From CAYWMP01 sp964459445 (lineage in GTDB: Bacteria; Desulfobacterota; DSM-4660; Desulfatiglandales; HGW-15): a stretch of 12,843 nt of DNA. Position 1 is the first letter of the stretch, and the number at the start of each line of letters is the position of its first letter. The notes beneath the pieces are model-generated. The model worked only from the letters and a program-made list of their open reading frames with translations. It searched no databases and was not told the origin of the DNA. Made by a program: the position numbers and the translations under genes. Shown here one piece after another: positions 7,240 to 12,843 of the stretch. Location: contig CAYWMP010000172.1 in the NCBI GenBank assembly GCA_964459445.1, positions 1 through 12,843 on the forward strand. The letters run 5' to 3'.

Positions 7240-7930
7240 GGATCTGCACGCACACTACGGCAAGTCTCATATCCTCCATGGGGTGAGTCTGGGTGTTGAT
7301 TCTGGCGAAAGCGTTTGCCTACTGGGACGTAACGGCGTCGGGAAGTCCACAACACTCAAAAGCATCATGGGGCTGGTCAGACCTTCCAATGGCCTTGTGT
7401 CATTCGAAGAGACCATAATCGGGGGCCTGCCTCCACACAAAGTCGCCCAACTTGGCCTCGGGTATGTGCCTGAGGAGCGGCGCATCTTTCCGACAATCAC
7501 GGTTAAAGAAAATCTGATCATGGGCATTAAACCGCGGAAACGAATACATGGCAAGGACTGGACTCTGGAGCGGGTCTACGATTTCTTCCCGGTTCTCAGG
7601 GGGAGAGAGCGACAACGGGCGGGCACACTGTCCGGGGGTGAGCAGCAGATGCTCACTATCGGGCGAACACTCATGGGCAATCCGCAGCTATTGCTCGTCG
7701 ATGAGCCAACCGAGGGACTCGCTCCGATGGTAGTGGAGGAGGTTGAGCGGATTCTTACCGAGATCCACCAGAGCGCCACGCCGATCCTACTCGTGGAGCA
7801 GTCCATGGAGACTGCACTTGAGCTGTCGCAGCGCGTCTACGTGATGTCGAAGGGGCAAATCGTCTTCGGTGGGAGCGTGAAGGACCTGGAGGAAAACGAG
7901 GACGTGCGGAAGCAATACCTGGAAGTCTGA
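7223..7930 (+). CDS. livF: Liv-type ABC transporter ATP-binding protein, LivF
   Basis: Second ATPase of the importer, 235 aa. Walker A GRNGVGKST at 35-43, signature LSGGEQ (136-141), Walker B LLLVDEP (156-162). The H-loop position carries VEQ (191-193), the usual LivF variant with Gln where LivG has His. YVPEERRIFP (81-90) is a LivF hallmark. Start is GTG at 7223, directly after a strong GGAGGAAGG (7211-7219) and overlapping the end of livG. With livG it should form the heterodimeric motor of the transporter. Confidence 0.95.
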   Translation: MLLEVKDLHAHYGKSHILHGVSLGVDSGESVCLLGRNGVGKSTTLKSIMGLVRPSNGLVSFEETIIGGLPPHKVAQLGLGYVPEERRIFPTITVKENLIMGIKPRKRIHGKDWTLERVYDFFPVLRGRERQRAGTLSGGEQQMLTIGRTLMGNPQLLLVDEPTEGLAPMVVEEVERILTEIHQSATPILLVEQSMETALELSQRVYVMSKGQIVFGGSVKDLEENEDVRKQYLEV

Positions 7931-7984
7931 TGCGCCAGGCGGCAAGGAAATGATAACTTCATAAATAAAAGAAAGGAGGATCAA

Positions 7985-9304
7985 ATGGCTGAGGGAAGGA
8001 AGACACAGATGACTAAGGGAAAAGGAATAAGCCGCAGAACATTTCTTAAGGGAACCGCGGTGGCAGCCGGGGCCATGGCCACTGGACCGTTCATAATTAC
8101 GCGACCCGGTTGGGCCGAGACGGGGCCAATTAAGATAGGCGCCCTTGAGCCAAGGAGTGGACCGGCGAAATATGCCGGGGACTGGAACGTCGCTGCCGCT
8201 GAATTCGCTCTCGAACGGATCAATGCGACAGGTGGCGTGCTGGGACGAGAAATGAAACTGGTGGTGGCGGACAGCGAGATGAAGCCTGAAGTTGCCACTC
8301 GGCGGGCCAACGAGCTGCTCTTGGGCGAAAAAGTCGACTTCATGGTCGCATTCGGAGGACATATTGCCAAAATAGTCTCTCGGTTATCCCATCAACACAA
8401 AAAGTTACTGATCGCGCCCCACACCGTGCCGTCCGAGATCACCGGAGAAGATTTTTTCCCGACCACCTTCATTTGCTCTATGAATACGAAGATGATTGCA
8501 TGGTCACTCGCCGTTTACTTTTCTCGGCCGGAGAATCGAAACCACACCAAGTTCTATCTGCTAAATCAAGACTACAACCATGGTCGGGACGCGGCGAATG
8601 CCTTCAAGCAGAGATTTCAGCAGGTCAAGGCAGCCGATCAGGAAATTGTAGGTGAAGAGCTCTTCCCTCTCTTGAAACTAAAGGACTTCGCTCCCTACAT
8701 CACCAAAGTCATGGCTGCTGGGGCCGATGTGGTGATCACTTCCTCATGGGGAAGCGATCTCAGACTTATAATCAAGCAGGGCCACGAGCTCGGATGGAAG
8801 GTGAAGGTCGGGGGCTTCTATTTGAACGATCCGACGCTTGTGCAGGCAGTAGGCTCTGCTGCAGTAGGTCACGTCACGACAGGCATCCACATGTCAACGG
8901 TTGAGACACCTGAAAACATGGCAATGCTGAAGGCCTGGCGCGCGCGCTTCCCTGATCCTCCAGTGTTTTTGAAGACTATGGATTTGCTCGGAGGCAGGGG
9001 CGTTAACGCTTGGCTCTGGCTCGGTGATATCATAAAGAAGGCGGGCAGCTTGGAAACCGAAAAGTTAATCCAGGCCTGGGAAGGTGCCAAGTTCAGGGCC
9101 ATATGGGGTGAGGTGGAGATGCGAGCTTGCGATCATCAGATGCAAACGCCGAGTTTCGTGGCCGAGATTATGGAGCCCCACAAGATCCCTGAGCACATTC
9201 GGCTCCTTGGCAATGAGATGCCCTATATCGGACCGGCCACGATGATCCCAAAAGAAGAGATCACGGTTCCACCTGAGGAAACCCGCAATAAGCGCTGTGT
9301 CTAA
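7985..9304 (+). CDS. Tat-exported Liv-type solute-binding protein
   Basis: Periplasmic substrate-binding protein of the importer (type I periplasmic binding fold, LivJ/Leu-Ile-Val-binding family), 439 aa. The N-terminus is a twin-arginine signal: SRRTFLKG at 16-23, a hydrophobic stretch AVAAGAMATGPFII and probable cleavage near PGWA (41-44). The mature start IKIGALEPRSGPAKYAG is the family's first strand and ligand loop (normally I.iG...plTG..a..G). Also typical: ALERINATGGVLGREMKLVV (75-94) and DVVITSSWG in the second lobe. ATG at 7985 follows AAAGGAGG. The gap after livF is 54 bases. No lipobox cysteine, so it should be soluble in the periplasm. Tat export implies cytoplasmic folding, common for this family in Desulfobacterota and relatives. 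Ligand unknown. Confidence 0.92.
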   Translation: MAEGRKTQMTKGKGISRRTFLKGTAVAAGAMATGPFIITRPGWAETGPIKIGALEPRSGPAKYAGDWNVAAAEFALERINATGGVLGREMKLVVADSEMKPEVATRRANELLLGEKVDFMVAFGGHIAKIVSRLSHQHKKLLIAPHTVPSEITGEDFFPTTFICSMNTKMIAWSLAVYFSRPENRNHTKFYLLNQDYNHGRDAANAFKQRFQQVKAADQEIVGEELFPLLKLKDFAPYITKVMAAGADVVITSSWGSDLRLIIKQGHELGWKVKVGGFYLNDPTLVQAVGSAAVGHVTTGIHMSTVETPENMAMLKAWRARFPDPPVFLKTMDLLGGRGVNAWLWLGDIIKKAGSLETEKLIQAWEGAKFRAIWGEVEMRACDHQMQTPSFVAEIMEPHKIPEHIRLLGNEMPYIGPATMIPKEEITVPPEETRNKRCV

Positions 9305-9321
9305 ATACCCCAATCTGGGTT

Positions 9322-9365
9322 GGACATCAGGTGCCAAGGACAGGCCGTTATGGTGCCTGATGTCT
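9322..9365 (+). terminator. Strong intercistronic hairpin (attenuator or 3' stabiliser)
   Basis: GACATCAGGTGCCA (9323-9336) pairs with TGGTGCCTGATGTC (9351-9364) over 14 bp, with only two G-U pairs and no mismatch, plus one more G-U pair outside. The loop is 14 bases. It is followed by TTTGTC, too short a U-run for an efficient terminator. Placed just after the solute-binding gene and before two enzyme genes, it would fit partial termination, or protection of the transporter mRNA from 3' decay. Either would keep transporter expression above enzyme expression. Pairing is seen; function is inferred. Confidence 0.6.
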
Positions 9366-9391
9366 TTGTCAATGGAAGGAGAGAAGATGCC

Positions 9392-9682
9392 ATGCTGTTT
9401 CTAATCGACGTGGATATCGAGTACAGCAAGTTGGGTGACGGACGAGACCGGATACTCGAGGAGGAATGGAAGAGGTCGCAGGAACTCTATGAAAACGGTA
9501 CCATGCTGAGGATCTGGCGCAAGGCCAATGCCAAAGGCGCGGTGGCGGTCTGGGACGTGCCGGATCATGAAACGCTCAGCGAAAACATCAAAAAGATGCC
9601 TCTTTATCCATTTTTTTCTGACATCAGGGTGACGCCGCTTTTGCCTCACCCCCGGTTCCCGCAGTTTGGGCAGCGGGACTAG
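9392..9682 (+). CDS. Muconolactone delta-isomerase-like protein
   Basis: A 96-aa protein that aligns by eye over its whole length with muconolactone isomerase (about 92-96 aa), the ferredoxin-like-fold decameric enzyme of the beta-ketoadipate pathway. Shared features: the MLFLIDVDIE start, ENGTMLRIWR (34-43), VAVWDVPDHETLSENI (51-66), the conserved PLYP (70-73) and a C-terminal HP (86-87). Start ATG 9392 is chosen because GGAAGGAGAG lies just upstream and it gives the family's length. An in-frame TTG at 9320 would place the start inside the hairpin. No catechol or protocatechuate genes are nearby, so the true substrate may be another lactone or dienoate. Cytoplasmic; probably cotranscribed with the SDR gene 32 bases downstream. 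Confidence 0.8.
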   Translation: MLFLIDVDIEYSKLGDGRDRILEEEWKRSQELYENGTMLRIWRKANAKGAVAVWDVPDHETLSENIKKMPLYPFFSDIRVTPLLPHPRFPQFGQRD

Positions 9683-9714
9683 ACTTCCTGGCATTGGAAA
9701 AATAGGGGATTGGC

Positions 9715-10503
9715 TTGATCGAGGGCCTTGCACCCTCGGCTTCGATGATTGAGGAGAAGGTGGTGGACTTAAAAGGGAAAAAGGTGCTCGTTGTTGGCGG
9801 AAGCTCGGGAATCGGCCTGGGGGTTGCCCGCGCGGCCTCGGCGAAAGGGGCTCTCGTGACCATTGCCAGCAGAAATCGGCACAAGCTTGAGCAAGCGGCC
9901 GCCGCGATCTCTCCTGAAACCCGCTACAAAATCCTGGATGTAACCCAGGAATCCCAAGTGAAGGAGTTCTTTCAGCAATTCGCAGGCTATGATCACATTG
10001 TTGCCACCCCGGCCTCCGTCGAGGCCCGGGAAGCCGGCATCATGGCGGAGGTCAGCAGCCTATCCCTGGCTACGGCCAGGATGATGATGGAGACCAAATA
10101 CTGGGGGCAGGTCCATGTGGCAAAATACGGCGCCCCCAAGCTCAGTCCCGGGGGGTCGATCACCTTGACAGCAGGGATTGCCAGTAAGAAATACGTGCCC
10201 GCCCATGGCGGTCTCGCACCGGTGAACGCGGCCATCGGGGCCTTCGCATGGCTCTTTGCCTATGAGATTGGACCTAAACGGTGCAACGCAGTCTCTCCCG
10301 GTCTGGTGCAAACCGCCGCCTATGACAAGATGGGTGAGCAAAAGAAACAGGCCTTCTTCAGGAAATATGCGGAAGACTATCTGCCGGTCGGGCACGTGGC
10401 CACGGTGGAAGAAATTGCCATGACTTACGTCTATCTCATGGAATCTGACTACCACACCGGTGATGTGATCTGCGTTGACGGCGGCCTTTGGACCGCCCGG
10501 TAG
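9715..10503 (+). CDS. Short-chain dehydrogenase/reductase-like protein lacking the Tyr-Lys catalytic pair
   Basis: An SDR-fold protein, 262 aa, with an N-terminal nucleotide site VLVVGGSSGIGLG (24-36; family TGxxxGIG), ASRN after the second strand, an ILDV acidic motif (73-76), and the C-terminal NAVSPG (191-196) and ICVDGG (252-257). The usual YxxxK is replaced: in the aligned block GGLAPVNAAIGAF, Leu167 sits at the Tyr position and Asn171 at the Lys position. The serine strand reads ITLTAGIAS. An SDR subgroup without the Tyr is known, so this may be a divergent reductase or a non-redox SDR. Start: TTG 9715 has AGGGG (9704-9708) upstream. ATG 9745 or GTG 9760 (after GAGGAG) are alternatives, and all keep the nucleotide motif. 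Last gene of the liv operon, converging on OYE-B. Confidence 0.85.
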   Translation: MIEGLAPSASMIEEKVVDLKGKKVLVVGGSSGIGLGVARAASAKGALVTIASRNRHKLEQAAAAISPETRYKILDVTQESQVKEFFQQFAGYDHIVATPASVEAREAGIMAEVSSLSLATARMMMETKYWGQVHVAKYGAPKLSPGGSITLTAGIASKKYVPAHGGLAPVNAAIGAFAWLFAYEIGPKRCNAVSPGLVQTAAYDKMGEQKKQAFFRKYAEDYLPVGHVATVEEIAMTYVYLMESDYHTGDVICVDGGLWTAR

Positions 10504-10535
10504 GGTAACTCATCCCTTCTTCGGCTGAAGCAAGT

Positions 10536-12482
10536 CTAGATGTGCCTGGCGATTGCCGCACCTTCCGCGATGGCCTCCAGAGCATTGCGCGGCTGTTTGG
10601 CATCCCCGATTACATGGATGGGGATGCCTCTTTCTTGCAGCGCCTTTTGAAGCGGGTTGTAGGCTGCTGTGCCCACGGCAAGCACAATCGCGTTCATCCC
10701 TCTGATCGTGCGCTCTTTCCCGTCGATCTCGTACGTGACACCATCAGGTAAGACCCTGGTGACCCGTGCCCCGGTCACGATCCGAACGCCCTTGGCCTTA
10801 AGGCGTTGGACGAGCAGGCTGCGCCAGGCAGTCATGTCGTCCAGGATTAGGTTGTCCATCATCTCCAGGATCGTGACCCGGTTTCCGAGAGGATGCATAT
10901 CATCCACCGGATGTGCCAGATAGTCGGCCGTTTCGCATCCTACCTTGTTCCCACCGATAATCAGGATGTTCGGACCTGGAAAGACTTTGCCGGCCAGCAC
11001 GTCCCACGCGCTGACCACGCCTTCTCCCTCGATCCCTGATATGGATTCCGGGATTAGGGGCTCTCCGCCGGACGCCAGGATCACCACATCCGGTTGCATC
11101 TCGCCGACAAGCTCCGGGGTTACTTCCCGGTTAAGTTGCACCTGAACCCCCGCTTTATCCGCCTGACGGGCCAGATACTTGACCGCCAGGGTGAATTCCT
11201 GTTTCATGGGCGGAAAGGCGGCCAGCAGGAGCTGTCCGCCGAGCTTTGGCGATTTCTCCATCAGGGTCACATTGTGGCCGCGTTGAGCCGCCACTCTTGC
11301 CGCCTCAAGCCCGGCCGGCCCGCCGCCGACCACAAGAACCTTTTTCGGCAGCGTCGTGGGGCTCAACGCCATCTCCTGCTCGCGTCCCGCACTGGCGTTG
11401 ATAAGACAGCCGAGTTCCCCCTTGGACACCGCTAGGCTCAGACAGGCAGACTCCCCGAGACACGGCGCAATGTCCTCGATTAGACCGCCTTCCACTTTGT
11501 TGGGCCACTCTGGGTCGGCCAGGAGCGCCCGGCCCAGGGCCACCATGTCCGCGTCTCCTCTTGAGATGACGTTCTCGGCAGCCCAAGGCTGGGTGATCCG
11601 GCCCACACAGATGATGGGCGCATTCACCGCCTGCTTGATACGGGCGGCCAAGGGTGCGTTCGGCGCCTGGGGGGACCCGGTGGGTGGTGTGGTAAACGGG
11701 GTGCCGCTTGATCCCGCGGACACGTGAAGGGCATTTACACCCGCCTCCACCAGGTGGGGAGCCACCCAACAGGTCTCTTCCAGATTCCGTACGCCCGGCA
11801 GGTGCTCGTCCCCAGAGATGCGGATAAGGATCGGGAAATCACCGCTTGTTCGGGCGCGGATTTCCTGAATGACGGCCAAGGGGAGCTTCAATCGCCCTTC
11901 CAGGCCCGCGCCGTATTCGTCCGTTCGCTTGTTGTGGGCTGGTGAAATAAACCCGCCCAGCAGGTGATGCACATGAGCGCAGTGAATCTGGACGGCGTCG
12001 CAGCCTGCCTCTTGGGCCCTTCGCGCCGCGTCACCAAATTGTTTGATAATCTCTTCGATCTCGGCGGCGGTCAGTTCCCGGGGTATGGCCCTGAGGCTGC
12101 GGGAGGGAATGGGGGAGGCGGCTACAGGCTGCTGGGCATTGTTCAGGCCGGGCGGAGCGTTGAAGGCCGGGTGGATGAGCTGGGGCGCGACCTTGGCCCC
12201 GTGCGCATGGAGAGCTGCTGCAAATCCGCGCCAAGCGGGGATGAAGCGGTCTTCCGCCAGACTGACCGTGTTCTTGATGTACTTGGGACCGATTGTAGTG
12301 TCTTCGGTGATGATCAGCCCAACGCCACCGTGTGCCCGGGCCTCATAGTAAGCGCGCATCCGCGCCGTGATCTCACCCTCATGGGTGGCCAGATTGGTTC
12401 CCATGGGCGCCATGACAATGCGGTTCTTGACGGTCATCTTCCCGATCTGGATTGGCTGGAACAGGTGCTGGAATTGCCACAT
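10536..12482 (-). CDS. OYE/2,4-dienoyl-CoA reductase-like FMN/FAD/iron-sulfur oxidoreductase (OYE-B)
   Basis: A 648-aa paralogue of the enzyme at 261-2210; 40 of the first 60 residues are identical by eye and both termini coincide. Same predicted role: cytoplasmic NAD(P)H-dependent reduction of an activated double bond, or the reverse. TIM barrel with MAPMGTN (24-30) and NKRTDEYG (184-191). Cluster region C341, Glu344, C347, C359. FAD motif GGGPAG (386-391), second dinucleotide motif IIGGNKVGCETA (508-519, Asn where OYE-A has Gly). Active-site segment HCAHVHH (167-173). ATG at 12482 is preceded by GGGAGGG (12488-12494), 5 bases away, with a short leader from promoter site 3. It converges on the SDR gene with a 32-base gap and no clear terminator. 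The pair may act on successive or stereochemically different substrates (inference). Confidence 0.92.
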   Translation of the reverse strand: MWQFQHLFQPIQIGKMTVKNRIVMAPMGTNLATHEGEITARMRAYYEARAHGGVGLIITEDTTIGPKYIKNTVSLAEDRFIPAWRGFAAALHAHGAKVAPQLIHPAFNAPPGLNNAQQPVAASPIPSRSLRAIPRELTAAEIEEIIKQFGDAARRAQEAGCDAVQIHCAHVHHLLGGFISPAHNKRTDEYGAGLEGRLKLPLAVIQEIRARTSGDFPILIRISGDEHLPGVRNLEETCWVAPHLVEAGVNALHVSAGSSGTPFTTPPTGSPQAPNAPLAARIKQAVNAPIICVGRITQPWAAENVISRGDADMVALGRALLADPEWPNKVEGGLIEDIAPCLGESACLSLAVSKGELGCLINASAGREQEMALSPTTLPKKVLVVGGGPAGLEAARVAAQRGHNVTLMEKSPKLGGQLLLAAFPPMKQEFTLAVKYLARQADKAGVQVQLNREVTPELVGEMQPDVVILASGGEPLIPESISGIEGEGVVSAWDVLAGKVFPGPNILIIGGNKVGCETADYLAHPVDDMHPLGNRVTILEMMDNLILDDMTAWRSLLVQRLKAKGVRIVTGARVTRVLPDGVTYEIDGKERTIRGMNAIVLAVGTAAYNPLQKALQERGIPIHVIGDAKQPRNALEAIAEGAAIARHI

Positions 12483-12500
12483 AATATCCCTCCCAAAAGT

Positions 12501-12541
12501 AAATGTTCATAAAATGGTATCTGAATGGTATTTTTTGTCAA
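12501..12541 (-). promoter_or_regulatory. Promoter with palindromic operator, site 3 (OYE-B)
   Basis: On the minus strand TTGACA (12541-12536) is followed by AAAAATACCATTCAGATACC, nearly the same bases as site 1. The palindrome here is ATTCAGATA (12526-12518), CCAT, TTTATGAAC (12513-12505), then ATTT. The arms are weaker (6 of 9). The -10 candidate is TACCAT with a 16-bp spacer. TACCATT also occurs twice in direct repeat, 11 bases apart (12530-12524 and 12519-12513). The ribosome site of OYE-B begins only 7 bases downstream of the element, so the mRNA leader is short. Confidence 0.72.
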
Positions 12542-12843
12542 TCATAAATTCACTTCGAGCGATTTGAACCCCGGACCCTCTGAACCCCATTTATTGGCTG
12601 ATTCAGGATGAAAAATCTGTAACCTATTAATTTTATTGCGTATCCTCTCCCGCTTGGTTTTCCGTCCCGTCTGTGCATGCCTTGCATGGGGTGAATAATA
12701 TCAGTTACTTAGCATGCCGGCGTTTCAAAAAGGTACAAATTTGGTACAAAAAACGATTTCTCAAGACCAATCACAAGTTCCTGAAAGTGGGAAGAAAGAG
12801 TCTCTTGGGTCGTTTGAAATCCTCCTTCTAAAAGAATTAGACC
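12542..12843. other. Non-coding right flank with tRNA-like fragment and direct repeats
   Basis: No convincing gene is seen in these 302 bases. On the minus strand GGTTCAAATC (12570-12561), preceded by GTCCGG, looks like the T-arm of a tRNA. The matching stem (CGGGG against CGCTC) pairs poorly and no acceptor, anticodon or D arm can be folded, so it is not a working tRNA. TGAACCCC occurs twice (12565-12572 and 12581-12588), and GGTACAAA occurs twice, 11 bases apart (12732-12739 and 12743-12750). At the far right the minus strand has AGAAGGAGG without a start codon behind it. Confidence 0.4.

Noticed and set aside
7787..8362. 191-aa minus-strand open frame across the livF/solute-binding junction
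   Set aside because: It overlaps two clear genes and the strong ribosome site at 7972-7979 and has no family features.
9320..9391. TTG start extending the isomerase-like protein by 24 residues
   Set aside because: The extension falls in the hairpin, has no homology, and ATG 9392 has a better ribosome site and gives the family's length.
10517..10530. CTTC-GGCT-GAAG hairpin between the SDR and OYE-B genes as a bidirectional terminator
   Set aside because: A 4-bp stem with no U-run on either strand is too weak to call.
12545..12600. tRNA gene on the minus strand
   Set aside because: Only a T-loop-like segment is present. The T-stem mispairs and no D, anticodon or acceptor stems can be built.
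1..12843. CRISPR array, transposase or phage genes
   Set aside because: No regularly spaced repeats and no transposase, integrase or phage motif were found on either strand.

Overview
The window reads as a catabolic or accessory locus of an anaerobic or facultative bacterium, probably a Desulfobacterota (Deltaproteobacteria) relative. This rests on two large FMN/FAD iron-sulfur 'enoate reductase'-type enzymes, a Tat-exported solute-binding protein, moderate GC coding DNA with AT-rich intergenic regions, and strong AGGAGG-type ribosome sites. The taxonomic call is an inference; no rRNA or other marker gene is present.

Layout, left to right. (1) 1-3543, plus strand: a promoter at 99-139, an old-yellow-enzyme/2,4-dienoyl-CoA-reductase-like enzyme (OYE-A, 261-2210) and a nitroreductase-fold protein of unknown substrate (2290-3543), separated by a structured intergenic region. 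(2) 3618-4199, minus strand: a flavodoxin-fold NAD(P)H:quinone oxidoreductase-like gene with its own candidate promoter and operator. (3) 4355-10503, plus strand: a promoter, a long leader with a possible 47-codon ORF, then livH-livM-livG-livF and a Tat-signal solute-binding protein. After a strong intercistronic hairpin come a small muconolactone-isomerase-like protein and an atypical short-chain dehydrogenase. (4) 10536-12482, minus strand: a second enzyme (OYE-B), a close paralogue of OYE-A, converging on the SDR gene. (5) 12542-12843: non-coding, with a short tRNA-like fragment and direct repeats.

The main result is that three transcription units (OYE-A plus the nitroreductase-like gene; the liv operon with its enzymes; OYE-B) start from nearly the same promoter. 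Each has TTGACA followed by an imperfect palindrome of the form ATTCATATA-N4-TATAGGAAY that covers the expected -10 region. This suggests one regulon under one repressor, whose gene is not in the window. The working model is import of a small organic acid, perhaps aromatic, alicyclic or lactone-like, through a Liv-type ABC transporter. It would then be processed by reductases, an isomerase and an SDR. The substrate cannot be read from the sequence.

Two enzyme families here depart from their usual active sites. Both OYE paralogues have Glu where the second cysteine of the [4Fe-4S] motif is expected, and His in place of the usual active-site Tyr. The SDR lacks the Tyr-x3-Lys catalytic pair. These shared changes make the locus a candidate for an undescribed pathway.
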